From assembly GCA_026709335.1 (NCBI GenBank), contig JAPOTE010000069.1:1-64000 (forward strand): DNA of 64,000 nucleotides, read 5' to 3'. The translations under genes and the position numbers were made by a program. Under the pieces are notes generated by a model. It saw only the letters and a list, made by a program, of their open reading frames with translations, was not told the DNA's origin and did not search any database. Source of the stretch: Bacteroidota bacterium. Its GTDB lineage: Bacteria > Bacteroidota > Rhodothermia > Rhodothermales > Bin80. The number at the start of each line of letters is the position of its first letter. The first letter of the stretch is position 1. Shown here piece after piece: positions 48,244 through 56,600 of this stretch.

Positions 48244-49176
48244 ATGAAAATTCTCGTTACAGGTGGTGCAGGCTTCATTGGCTCACATGTCACAGATCTT
48301 CTGACCAATCAAGGTTATTCTGTTGAAGTCTTGGATGATCTCTCCAGTGGTTTACGGGAAAATGTGCCGCAGTCGGTAAAACTTCATGTGACCGATATTC
48401 AGTCACCGGTCGCAGCTTCACTGATGAAGAAAAACAGATATCAGGTTCTGGTTCATCATGCTGCGCAAATGGATGTGCGTCGGAGTGTAGAGGATCCGGC
48501 CTTTGATGTTCGCGTCAATATTCTGGGATTGATTAATCTTATGGAGGCAGGAAGGGAGAATGGGCTACGTAAAGTGATATTTGCTTCGACGGGTGGTGCA
48601 ATTTATGGGGAGCCGGAGGCTGGACCACAGCCAGAGTCACATATACAACAACCAGTCTCTCCCTATGGAATCAGTAAGCTGACCTGCGAGAAATTATTAC
48701 ATTTCTACTCTCATGAATATGGAATTCCATACGTTGCCCTAAGATATGGGAACGTATACGGTCCCCGTCAGAATTCACACGGAGAGGCAGGAGTCATTGC
48801 AATTTTTACAGAGAGACTTTTATCCGGGCAGCCAACCACGATCCATGGTGATGGGCGCCAGACCCGAGATTATGTTTTTGTTGATGATGTGGCTCGTGCA
48901 AACTTTGCTGCACTTAATTTTCATCAAGAATCAACAGCATTCAATATTGGGACTGGCATTGAAACAGATGTTGTTACGCTTCATCATAGGCTTCAGCAGG
49001 CGACGGGGGTCAAAAAGAGTGCAGCACATGGCCCACAGAAGTCTGGCGAGCAGCGGCGTAGCGTACTTGATTGTACGAAAGCAGCTGAATATTTGGCCTG
49101 GAAGCCGAAAGTCAGCCTTGATGAGGGGCTAAGGTGGACAGCGGAATGGTTTATTGCTCGCAAGAATTCCAGCTAA
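48244..49176 (+). CDS. NAD-dependent sugar-nucleotide epimerase (GalE-like extended SDR)
   Basis: The 310-residue extended SDR has the Rossmann motif TGGAGFIGSHVTDLL at the N-terminus, the catalytic YxxxK in VSPYGISKLTCEKLL, VHHAAQMDVRRSVEDP, and the substrate-loop region GDGRQTRDYVFVDDVARANF. This is UDP-glucose 4-epimerase-like; exact sugar unknown. The stop is directly followed by the scpA ATG with no gap, so it leads an epimerase-scpA-scpB transcript, although the functions are unrelated. Confidence 0.87.
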   Translation: MKILVTGGAGFIGSHVTDLLTNQGYSVEVLDDLSSGLRENVPQSVKLHVTDIQSPVAASLMKKNRYQVLVHHAAQMDVRRSVEDPAFDVRVNILGLINLMEAGRENGLRKVIFASTGGAIYGEPEAGPQPESHIQQPVSPYGISKLTCEKLLHFYSHEYGIPYVALRYGNVYGPRQNSHGEAGVIAIFTERLLSGQPTTIHGDGRQTRDYVFVDDVARANFAALNFHQESTAFNIGTGIETDVVTLHHRLQQATGVKKSAAHGPQKSGEQRRSVLDCTKAAEYLAWKPKVSLDEGLRWTAEWFIARKNSS

Positions 49177-49902
49177 ATGTATAGAGTCGAACTTGAGGAT
49201 TTTGAGGGGCCACTTGATCTTCTGCTACTTCTCATTAACAGGCGAGAGATAGACATTTTTGACATACCGATTGCCCAGATCACCAGCGAATATCTGTCTT
49301 ATGTAGAGCTTATGGAGTCCATCAACTTGGATGGAGTAGCAGACTATATTTATTTTGCCGCCTTGTTAATCAGCATTAAAGCCCGAATGCTTCTTCCTAA
49401 GCCAAAAATAGATGCCGAGGAGGAAGATCTCGATCCAAGACAGCAACTCGTAGATCAACTACTTGAATATATCCGCTATAAAGATGTGGCGGAGGCGTTG
49501 AATATACAACTGGAAGAACGTTCACAACTCTTTACACGGGGACAAGCCTCCAGGCCCCCTGAAGCAGATACGCCAGAACAGGAGATTTTGGTAAAAACAA
49601 CCATATTTGACCTCATCAATGCACTCCGATTTGTTTTGGAAGGAGTTCCGGATGAGGAAACATATGCAATTTCACGCCAAGAGCACTCCGTAGAGGGGCA
49701 ATCCGAGTTTTTGCGTAGAGTTTTATTCACTGAAAAACGGGTAAATTTCAGCAATTTGGTAAGAGGTCAAACCAGAGCCTTCATCGTGGCCACTTTTCTG
49801 GCTGTATTAGAGATGGTTTATGCTCAGGAAATTCTTGTTTCCAACATTTATGATGACAATACTTTCGTGATTGAGCGAGAGCTAAGCGGCAATGAGTACT
49901 GA
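49177..49902 (+). CDS. scpA: segregation and condensation protein A
   Basis: The 241-residue kleisin of the SMC-ScpAB condensin begins VELEDFEGPLDLLLLLINRR and EIDIFDIPIAQITSEYL, the ScpA signature. The N-terminal helical domain binds the SMC neck. The central linker carries Glu-rich segments, and the winged-helix C-terminus is near VRGQTRAFIVATFLAVLEMV. The stop overlaps scpB by 11 bp. Confidence 0.93.
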   Translation: MYRVELEDFEGPLDLLLLLINRREIDIFDIPIAQITSEYLSYVELMESINLDGVADYIYFAALLISIKARMLLPKPKIDAEEEDLDPRQQLVDQLLEYIRYKDVAEALNIQLEERSQLFTRGQASRPPEADTPEQEILVKTTIFDLINALRFVLEGVPDEETYAISRQEHSVEGQSEFLRRVLFTEKRVNFSNLVRGQTRAFIVATFLAVLEMVYAQEILVSNIYDDNTFVIERELSGNEY

Positions 49903-50611
49903 GAAAAAAATAGGTTTCGACAATAGAGTTTCACTAGCGATGGTTCTTGAGGCTTTGGCCTTTGCCTCGGAAACTCCCGTAAGTGTTGACCAGGTCTGTA
50001 ATATATATGCCGAATTGAGTGGAGATGATGCAATCCCAAATGAGAAAGCAGTCGAGGATGCCCTGGAAACGCTGAACGCTTCCTTTGAGAAAGAGGGCCA
50101 TGCATTACGAATCCATACCTGGGCTGGTGGTCTTCGAATGGCAACCACCTCGGCGGTTGCTCCATTTCTTGAAGCCTTTTTTCGACGTGAACGAGCACGG
50201 CGTTTAACCCGTCCACTGATGGAAACCCTTGCAATCATTGCTTATAAACAACCATCAACCAGAGCAGAAATTGATGCGATTCGGGGTGTAGATTCAGGGT
50301 ATTCGATTCGAAAATTACTCTCACTGAATCTTGTTGCAATTACTGGAAGGGCAGAAGTTGCCGGCCGTCCAATGTTGTATGCTACCACCAACCGATTTCT
50401 CGAGGAATTTGGAATAAAAGATTTGAATGGGTTACCAACTTTGCGCGAGGCGGAAGAACTACTAGGAGACACAAATTTTGATCAAGAGCGCCTGCGTCTC
50501 CTGGTCGCAGATGGAGCGAGCAGTATTGATCAGAAAGTTGCCGATAATTCTCTTGATGATACAAAAATTTCTTCGCAACAGGAATTGTTATTAGAATCGA
50601 AAGATCAATGA
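49892..50611 (+). CDS. scpB: segregation and condensation protein B
   Basis: The 239-residue ScpB has two winged-helix domains: the first with NEKAVEDALETLNASFEKEG, the second with RPLMETLAIIAYKQPSTRAE, IDAIRGVDSGYSIRKLLSLN and GRPMLYATTNRFLEEFGI. It binds ScpA in the condensin complex. The last ~45 residues (FDQERLRLLVADGAS onward) form a variable tail that is repeated as a remnant at 54120-54302. The TGA overlaps an ATG of a dead rluB start (ATGA at 50608-50611). Confidence 0.93.
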   Translation: MSTEKKIGFDNRVSLAMVLEALAFASETPVSVDQVCNIYAELSGDDAIPNEKAVEDALETLNASFEKEGHALRIHTWAGGLRMATTSAVAPFLEAFFRRERARRLTRPLMETLAIIAYKQPSTRAEIDAIRGVDSGYSIRKLLSLNLVAITGRAEVAGRPMLYATTNRFLEEFGIKDLNGLPTLREAEELLGDTNFDQERLRLLVADGASSIDQKVADNSLDDTKISSQQELLLESKDQ

Positions 50612-50665
50612 CAAGCTCCGGTTCAAGTAGAGAAAAGTCAGGTATCTGAAGCGAAGTGACTCAAT
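50474..50665 (+). repeat. left copy of the duplicated scpB/rluB junction
   Basis: The last ~135 bp of scpB plus ~55 bp beyond align with 54147-54339. The first 130 nt give about 91 matches (70%) by hand count with no gaps. The homology runs through AAAAG-TCAGGT and CTCAAT after the gene end. The copies flank the inserted propeller/thioredoxin cluster. Confidence 0.8.
50608..50649 (+). pseudogene. dead 5' fragment of rluB
   Basis: An ATG overlapping the scpB stop (ATGA) opens a 13-codon frame, MTSSGSSREKSGI, then a TGA. It aligns with the start of the working rluB ([13 protein letters not shown] at 54280). It is read as the truncated beginning of the ancestral rluB left behind by the insertion. 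Confidence 0.55.
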
Positions 50666-50720
50666 AAACAATGAGGATGAAGAAATTCAAAGTTCATGTT
50701 AACCAAGTTTGTGATTTCAC

Positions 50721-51785
50721 TTACTTTTTAATATTCCATACAACCACTGTTGTGTCTTTCAACTGATAGATCTTTCCACTCTGATAAGTAGTCACGAAAG
50801 GGCCATCTTCTGGGATAGGCATTGAGTACTGGTAATCTCCGGTGGCGATGTCATATACATCGATTGCTCCGTATTTAGATGTATCCGGTGCACCTCGCGG
50901 CCGCCTTGAGAATATAAATAATTTATCATCTTCCACTATCAGACGGTCAGCATGAAAATATCGACCGACCTGACGTTTTGCTGGCATTCCTCCAAGTATG
51001 CGCTCCTCTATTTCAGGTTCTTCAAAATCATCGTTATACTCTATGGTTGTTCGGGCATATACTAATGAGCCACTTGGGTCGTACTGGAACAGTAATGGGT
51101 ATCGGGATAGCACATAGATTAGGTTCTCGCCGTATGTGTTTAGATTACCGCTTGTTCCCAAACCGTCCATGGTTCCAGCATCCACTAGGCTGGAAAAAGG
51201 AATCATTTCGTGGGCTGTGCCTTCGAAGCGAGATTCTAGTAACGAAGATTGGTTCGTGGTCGCATACAGGATATACTCCCGTCCTGTAGTAGTTCGTGTA
51301 TATCTAAAAGGCTGTGAATTAATCCGAACATCTTTTAGAAAAATTCCATCTATTCCAAAAATAGAAATCTTGAAACCATAGGTGTCCAATATATAAATCA
51401 TGGAGTCACCCGCTACGAAAAAATCCACAACCCCTTGTAGTTCACCGGGTCCCTCTCCACCACCTTCTTCTCCGTAGGTAACCAGATATTCTCCCGAAGG
51501 AGAAAATCTCAGAATCTTTTGAATACCAGAATCCAGTATATATATATAACCTTGATCGTCTACAACTACCTCTTGCGGATTATGCAGAAACAGGTCATTG
51601 GTGATTGGTATTGAGAATGATTTCTCGTAGGAAATCTCGAGAAAATTTCTTTCCGATACCCTCTGTTCTACCAGTTTATCAAGATAGAAGCGACCAAAAC
51701 GAATAGGGGTATTGTCCTTTGACTGACAAGAAGTCAGAAATAATGCACTCAAGATTACCCAAGTAAGGGCAGAAATCCAGCGCAT
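50721..51785 (-). CDS. 6-bladed beta-propeller lipoprotein (paralogue 1)
   Basis: The 354-residue protein has a lipoprotein signal (SALFLTSC, cysteine at 20). It is followed by NHL/6-bladed-propeller repeats, each with a GYIYILDSGIQKILRFSPSG-type blade: PQEVVVDDQGYIYILDSG, DSMIYILDTYGFKISIFG, ENLIYVLSRYPLLFQYDPSG, KLFIFSRR and YGAIDVYDIATGDYQYSMPI. Proteins of this sort are outer-membrane or periplasmic and common in Bacteroidota; ligand unknown. It is the last gene of a minus-strand cluster and is similar over its whole length to the 353-residue gene at 52395-53456. Confidence 0.8.
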   Translation of the reverse strand: MRWISALTWVILSALFLTSCQSKDNTPIRFGRFYLDKLVEQRVSERNFLEISYEKSFSIPITNDLFLHNPQEVVVDDQGYIYILDSGIQKILRFSPSGEYLVTYGEEGGGEGPGELQGVVDFFVAGDSMIYILDTYGFKISIFGIDGIFLKDVRINSQPFRYTRTTTGREYILYATTNQSSLLESRFEGTAHEMIPFSSLVDAGTMDGLGTSGNLNTYGENLIYVLSRYPLLFQYDPSGSLVYARTTIEYNDDFEEPEIEERILGGMPAKRQVGRYFHADRLIVEDDKLFIFSRRPRGAPDTSKYGAIDVYDIATGDYQYSMPIPEDGPFVTTYQSGKIYQLKDTTVVVWNIKK

Positions 51786-51818
51786 GAATCTATCGGTACA
51801 GGTTTAGTATCACTTTGC

Positions 51819-52413
51819 TCAAGGAACCGGTTCTATTCGAGTGGCTTGGTCTTTTTTGCTTGAGAATAAAACCTGTAAGACCTCCTTTTCAATCTCTTCC
51901 GGAAGTTGTCCCTCCCAAATGTGTTGTACTATCGCCTGATGATTCATCAACATGATTGTGGGTACATAATAGGTTTTAATCTCCTGAAAAGATAGTGCTG
52001 TGACTGTATCCACATATATCCCCGCATTTTCAAGTAAATCTTTTTGTAACCGTATTGAACTACTCGTATCTACGGCAACAATCCACGGGGAGTGTATATC
52101 GATCCTGATCTCGTAGTTCAACCAAGTTCTTGTAAAACGGGTGACTTAGTTTGCAGTAAGGGCAACCTGGAGATAATGCAAACAAAAGCAAACCATCTTT
52201 ATGGTCGCCTGCAAATGCTTCCAAGTGTAGCAAAGTATCTCCAACACCCAAAGTACCGGACATTTGTTCAGGAGTGAGTTGAAGCGATATAAAAGTATAG
52301 ATTGCAAAACCAAGAACAACGATAAATAGTAGGGCGTGAATGCCTTTTTCTGCAAATGCGCTTTTGATGTTGCAGGAATTTTTCCCATTCAGGCTTACCA
52401 CTTCATCTCCCAT
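51819..52413 (-). pseudogene. membrane-anchored thioredoxin-fold protein, split by a one-base frameshift
   Basis: Two overlapping frames encode the two halves of one protein. The N-terminal part has a membrane helix (HALLFIVVLGFAIYTFISLQ) and a redox motif FALSPGCPYCKLSHPFYKNL (CPYC). The C-terminal part continues WIVAVDTSSSIRLQKDLLEN and ends with a cis-proline segment, TYYVPTIMLM, as in TlpA/thioredoxin folds. Removing one G from the G4 run at 52087-52090 restores a continuous ~197-residue protein through YTLPWIVAVD. It could be a true pseudogene or a sequencing/assembly error. The N-terminal part overlaps the propeller gene at 52395 by 19 bp, so it is co-transcribed between the two propellers. 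Confidence 0.75.
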
Positions 52414-53456
52414 ACGACTACTGTTGAATCTTGTGTCTGATAGACCTTGCCATTATGGACAGTGGTATAGTACCGTCCTTTTTCAGGTAGGGACAGGGAG
52501 TATTGATAATCCCCATTTCGTGCATCATATACATCAAAAGCTCCGAATGCTGATGTATCAGGAGCCCCTGCCGGATTGACTGCAAGTACAAAAAGTTCGT
52601 TATTTTCTATTGAAAGAGGAATGGAATACAAGGATCGACCAACTACTCGTTGGACTTGCATTTCTCCCAAAATAGTTTCTTCTATCTCGGGTTTTCGGAA
52701 ATTATCATTATAATCCACTGTTGCCCGGGCATATACAAGTGATCCATCTGGTTCATATTGCAACAATAATGGATAACGGTGCAAGACATATAATAGATTT
52801 TCGCCATATGCCTTAATATCACCACTTGTTAGCATATCAGTTTCGTTGCCCACAAGGTCAGGAAAAGAAATCACTTTGGTAGAACGATTTCCAAATCGAG
52901 TTTCTAATAAGGGCAACCTGGGATCACTGTAAGAGAACAGGACATACTCTCGTCCTGTGGCAGTTTGTTCATACCGCCATGGTTGCGCTCTTTCAGGTTT
53001 TTCTTTTTGAAACACGCCATCTATTGAAAAATAAGCAACCTTGTAATCATAAGCGTCCATGACATACACCATGGAATCCCCCATTACACCGAAAGCACCT
53101 ATGTGAACAATTTCACCGGGTCCTTGTCCACGACCATCCTCTCCATACGAGGTGAGGTATTCGCCGGTAGGAGAAAATCTTAAGACCTTACGGGCTCCGT
53201 GGTCCATCACGTGTATATATCCATGATCGTCTATAATCGTAACGGTCGGGTCGTAAAGAAAAACATCGTTTGTGGCTGGAATTGTGAACAGCTTCTCATA
53301 GGAAACTTCCGAAAATTGTCTTTCCGAAACAACCTGTTCTACTAATCCATCAAGATAGAAAGGGCCATAGGGAGTGCGGATATCTTCTTTTGTGCGACAA
53401 GAGGTCAGAAGTAGTGCCATGAAGCTTATCTGAGTAAGAAAGAAAGTCCTGTACAT
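52395..53456 (-). CDS. 6-bladed beta-propeller lipoprotein (paralogue 2)
   Basis: The 353-residue lipoprotein (FMALLLTSC, cysteine at 20) has the same repeat plan as the other propeller in the cluster: TVTIIDDHGYIHVMDHGARK, VLRFSPTGEYLTSYGEDGRG, DSMVYVMDAYDYKVAYFS, ENLLYVLHRYPLLLQYEPDG and FDVYDARNGDYQYSLSLPEK. The pair clearly arose by duplication. It is the first gene of the cluster; its promoter should lie in the 660-bp gap upstream, which holds a 22-bp palindrome. Confidence 0.8.
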   Translation of the reverse strand: MYRTFFLTQISFMALLLTSCRTKEDIRTPYGPFYLDGLVEQVVSERQFSEVSYEKLFTIPATNDVFLYDPTVTIIDDHGYIHVMDHGARKVLRFSPTGEYLTSYGEDGRGQGPGEIVHIGAFGVMGDSMVYVMDAYDYKVAYFSIDGVFQKEKPERAQPWRYEQTATGREYVLFSYSDPRLPLLETRFGNRSTKVISFPDLVGNETDMLTSGDIKAYGENLLYVLHRYPLLLQYEPDGSLVYARATVDYNDNFRKPEIEETILGEMQVQRVVGRSLYSIPLSIENNELFVLAVNPAGAPDTSAFGAFDVYDARNGDYQYSLSLPEKGRYYTTVHNGKVYQTQDSTVVVWEMKW

Positions 53457-53566
53457 CAGCTACGGAACGGCCTGTAATATATCTGTGCAATTGTTCGATT
53501 GAAACTAGTTGCTTCACAGATACCCACCACGGTCAATCACACTTTTGCATTTCATTTTAGCAGATA

Positions 53567-53588
53567 GATTGCTATGGCCATAGCAATC
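53567..53588. promoter_or_regulatory. 22-bp perfect palindrome, possible operator
   Basis: GATTGCTATGG is followed at once by its exact reverse complement. It lies 111 bp upstream of the propeller paralogue 2 start, and the GTGCAATT-TTCGA repeats flank it. A dimeric repressor or activator site is the simplest reading; a fold-back transcript end is also possible, since no T-run follows on either strand. Confidence 0.5.
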
Positions 53589-53876
53589 AGCTTGTGCACA
53601 ATAAAGGTGCAATTATTCGAGCCAAGCGGGTATTTTTAGAAAGCAATGCTCTCTCATATAAGAAGCGTCTGGGTTCATATTCTTCATGTATTGCATATTC
53701 TCTTCGAATGGGATTGATTGTAGTTACTTGATTCTAGTAGCAATATCCGTGCCAAAATTTTATTCGTGCAAAAAATCTATCTACAAGAGATATATCTGAG
53801 GGACTATCAGGATACAAATTTATTGCGCGGGAATATATGCCATGACTGTTGACAATTTTGTCGTCAGCCTACGGCA

Positions 53877-53899
53877 GGGGAAACTCTTTTCGTTTCCCC
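53877..53899. terminator. perfect 8-bp hairpin in the gap
   Basis: GGGGAAAC / GTTTCCCC with a 7-nt loop. A T-rich loop (TCTTTTC) but no downstream T-run on either strand. It may be a terminator remnant or a structured RNA stem; function unknown. Confidence 0.35.
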
Positions 53900-54119
53900 C
53901 TATAGTTTGTCAAATCGACGTGTAAGCTGAGTGCAGACTGGCTGGCCTCAATTCTATGAGTGAACTTAAAGATCCACATATCAATTAAACAAAGTCAGAA
54001 AAGTTCAAATGTTCGTGGCAATAGTAATAAGGGGCACTAATGGCATTGTGATTAACTCCAAACAATTACATTCATCGATCCATCTCCAACCTCCTCTCCC
54101 ATTGTTGAAGCCGTGATCT

Positions 54120-54302
54120 ATGCGCATTTTGTTACAGAAATTCCGAAATTTTGATCAAGAACGTTTACGCCTCATGATGACAGGTAGGTTGGGTAGCAGT
54201 GATCAGAAGGCTATCGATCATTCTCTGGATGACGCAGAAATTTCTTCATGGCTGGAATCATTATCAAATTCAGAAGGATATGACGCATCCAGAGCTAAGT
54301 AA
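54120..54302 (+). pseudogene. remnant of scpB C-terminus
   Basis: The 60-residue open frame contains NFDQERLRLMMTGRLGSSDQ and KAIDHSLDDAEISS, matching the scpB tail NFDQERLRLLVADGASSIDQ. The rest of scpB is absent. It ends inside the start of rluB, reproducing the overlap expected for the ancestral scpB-rluB junction. It is not a functional gene by itself. Confidence 0.75.
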
Positions 54303-54339
54303 ACAAAAAGATCAGGTGCTTGAGACGGGGCGGCTCAAT
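54147..54339 (+). repeat. right copy of the duplicated scpB/rluB junction
   Basis: This is the partner of 50474-50665 with about 70% identity. This copy keeps the working rluB start, and its scpB portion is the decayed part. Confidence 0.8.
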
Positions 54340-55068
54340 CGTTACGTTGCGCGTGCAGGGGTTTGTTCTCGCAGGAATGCAGACGGACTTATCGAAAGCG
54401 GTCAGGTTCGGGTAAATGGAAAGGTAGTCCATGAATACTGGTACAACGTCAAGAAGGGAGATCAAGTAACCGTGAAAGGAAAGGAAATTTCACCTCGACA
54501 GTTTTTGTATATACTGCTGAACAAGCCCATGAATACGATTACTACGGTTAAAGATCAAAGGGGGCGTAAGACGGTTCTTGATTTGATTGAAATAGATGGA
54601 GGAACCAGCGGATTGTTTCCTGTAGGGAGACTTGATCGTAATACTACAGGTGCGCTGATTCTAACCTCGGATGGCTCCTTGGGGCACCGATTAATGCATC
54701 CGAGTTTTCAAGTTCCTAAACAATATCGGGTATGTACAAAAGCTCCGGTCCGGAAGAATCATCTTGATCAACTTCAGCGTGGTATCATTTTGGAGGATGG
54801 TCCTGCAGTATGTGATCGTGCCGTATATGTACAGTCGGAGAATCTATACGAAATTGGAATTGAGTTGCATGAGGGACGAAATCGTCAGATTCGACGGATG
54901 TTAGCCGCACTGGATCACGAGGTTGTTGCTTTGGAGCGAGTGTCGTATGCCGGATTGACGACACGAAGTTTGCGACGTGGAAAATGGCGTGAACTCACAG
55001 AAAAAGAAATACGTAAACTATATCGTATGGTAGGACAATTTAACCAACCACCAAACAACCTCAAATGA
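54280..55068 (+). CDS. rluB: pseudouridine synthase, RluB/RsuA family
   Basis: The 262-residue rRNA pseudouridine synthase has an S4 domain at the N-terminus ([33 protein letters not shown]). The catalytic aspartate lies in [39 protein letters not shown] is the RluB/RsuA signature. The ATG at 54280 was chosen because family similarity starts just after it; an upstream start at 54199 lies in the scpB remnant. The stop overlaps guaB by ATGA. Confidence 0.9.
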   Translation: MTHPELSKQKDQVLETGRLNRYVARAGVCSRRNADGLIESGQVRVNGKVVHEYWYNVKKGDQVTVKGKEISPRQFLYILLNKPMNTITTVKDQRGRKTVLDLIEIDGGTSGLFPVGRLDRNTTGALILTSDGSLGHRLMHPSFQVPKQYRVCTKAPVRKNHLDQLQRGIILEDGPAVCDRAVYVQSENLYEIGIELHEGRNRQIRRMLAALDHEVVALERVSYAGLTTRSLRRGKWRELTEKEIRKLYRMVGQFNQPPNNLK

Positions 55069-56564
55069 AAAATCAGTCAGGACATAAGCAGTGGTATGCT
55101 AAAAAAGTAAAACGCGAGGGATTGACGTACGATGACGTACTCCTCGTCCCGGGAAAATCAAGTGTAATGCCTCGGGATGTTCAGATTCATACTTGGGTGA
55201 CCCGCAAAATAAAACTTAATATTCCATTGTTGTCAGCAGCAATGGATACGGTCACGGAAGCAGGATTGGCAATCGCAATGGCAAGGGAAGGGGGAATTGG
55301 GGTTCTGCATAAGAATATGTCTGTTGAAGATCAGGCTGCTCAGGTGCGGAGAGTCAAGCGATCCGAAAGTGGAATGATTCTAGATCCAATCACGCTCGAG
55401 ATTGAGAGTACGGTGGGGGACGCGCGTGCACTAATGTCCAGATATTCAATCGGGGGAATTCCCGTGGTAGATAAGGCGCAACATCTGGCAGGAATCATCA
55501 CGAATCGAGATTTAAGGTTTCAGGAAGATAATATGCAACCGGTCCAAAGTGTCATGACCCCATCACCGCTTCGTACCGCGCCTGTTGGAACGACACTTGA
55601 GCAAGCTGAGGCAATTCTTCAGCAGTATAAAATCGAAAAACTCCCCGTTGTTGATTCTGAGGGTCATCTGAAGGGGTTAATCACTTTCAAGGATATTGAA
55701 AAGAAGCGAAGACATCCTTTTGCATGTAAAGACAGCCATGGTCGTCTGCGTGTTGGGGCGGCAGTAGGAGTATTTGGGGATATGTTTGAGCGTGTAGCTG
55801 CACTCATTGCCGAAGAAGTTGATTTTGTTGTGATTGATACAGCGCATGGGCATTCGGACGGAGTTCTGAAGGCTGTGGAAAAATTAAAGGGGAAGTATGA
55901 GGGTATCCAGGTTCTCGCTGGAAATGTGGCTACCGGGAAAGGGACTGAAGATCTGATTGCCGCAGGTGCAGATGGAATCAAGGTGGGAATTGGTCCAGGG
56001 TCAATCTGTACGACGAGAGTTGTTGCTGGGGTGGGAGTTCCACAGTTTACGGCAGTACTTGAATGTGCTGCAGCAGCAAAGCCTCATGGAGTTCCAATTG
56101 TTGCCGATGGAGGAATTAAGCAGACTGGCGATATTCCCAAAGCATTGGCAGCGGGTGCCTTCAGTATTATGGTTGGGAGTTTATTCGCTGCGGTTGAGGA
56201 AAGTCCAGGAGAAACTGTCATCTTTGAAGGAAGAAAGTTCAAGTCCTATCGAGGAATGGGATCTTTGGGAGCGATGAAAAAGGGGAGTAAGGATCGATAT
56301 TTTCAAGATGCAGAAGATGATATCAAGAAACTGGTTCCCGAGGGGATAGAAGGGAGAGTTCCCTACAGTGGCCATCTTCATGAGGTCATCTATCAAATGG
56401 TCGGCGGACTCAGGGCCGCGATGGGGTATTGCGGTTGTGAAGATTTGGAAGCATTTCGTAACAAATCTGAATTCGTGCGGATTACTGCAAGTGGGCTCAG
56501 GGAAAGCCATCCTCACAGCGTTCATATCACGAAGGAAGCACCCAACTACAGCTACCGCCGATAG
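55065..56564 (+). CDS. guaB: inosine-5'-monophosphate dehydrogenase
   Basis: The 499-residue enzyme makes XMP from IMP, the committed step of GMP synthesis. The catalytic cysteine is in [18 protein letters not shown], the N-terminal phosphate/flap elements are [14 protein letters not shown], and the [19 protein letters not shown] flap is present. The CBS pair inserted in the barrel (about 100-220) is intact. The start overlaps the rluB stop (ATGA). The stop codon lies inside a hairpin stem. Confidence 0.96.
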   Translation: MKNQSGHKQWYAKKVKREGLTYDDVLLVPGKSSVMPRDVQIHTWVTRKIKLNIPLLSAAMDTVTEAGLAIAMAREGGIGVLHKNMSVEDQAAQVRRVKRSESGMILDPITLEIESTVGDARALMSRYSIGGIPVVDKAQHLAGIITNRDLRFQEDNMQPVQSVMTPSPLRTAPVGTTLEQAEAILQQYKIEKLPVVDSEGHLKGLITFKDIEKKRRHPFACKDSHGRLRVGAAVGVFGDMFERVAALIAEEVDFVVIDTAHGHSDGVLKAVEKLKGKYEGIQVLAGNVATGKGTEDLIAAGADGIKVGIGPGSICTTRVVAGVGVPQFTAVLECAAAAKPHGVPIVADGGIKQTGDIPKALAAGAFSIMVGSLFAAVEESPGETVIFEGRKFKSYRGMGSLGAMKKGSKDRYFQDAEDDIKKLVPEGIEGRVPYSGHLHEVIYQMVGGLRAAMGYCGCEDLEAFRNKSEFVRITASGLRESHPHSVHITKEAPNYSYRR

Positions 56565-56575
56565 TTTATCGGTGG
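56555..56575. terminator. hairpin at the guaB 3' end
   Basis: CCGCCGATA / TATCGGTGG with a 3-nt loop forms a 9-bp stem (one G-U) that contains the guaB stop codon. No T-run follows. It lies just before the convergent oxidoreductase end, so it may help end transcription from either side. Confidence 0.4.
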
Positions 56576-56600
56576 GGGCATCACTCAAAGTCAGGAGTTC

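Larger units (their letters stand above)
53457..54119. other. non-coding region upstream of the propeller cluster
   Basis: About 660 bp of AT-rich sequence hold no ORF I can support. It contains a 22-bp perfect palindrome, a 14-bp near-direct repeat (GTGCAATTGTTCGA at 53485-53498, GTGCAATTATTCGA at 53607-53620) around it, and a strong hairpin at 53877-53899. It ends at the scpB-tail remnant. Confidence 0.5.

Noticed and set aside
53607-53690. 27-codon minus-strand frame (MQYMKNMNPDASYMREHCFL...) as a peptide partner of the propellers
   Set aside because: Too short, no leader or double-glycine/NVEALA-type motif, and no sign of conservation from this sequence alone.
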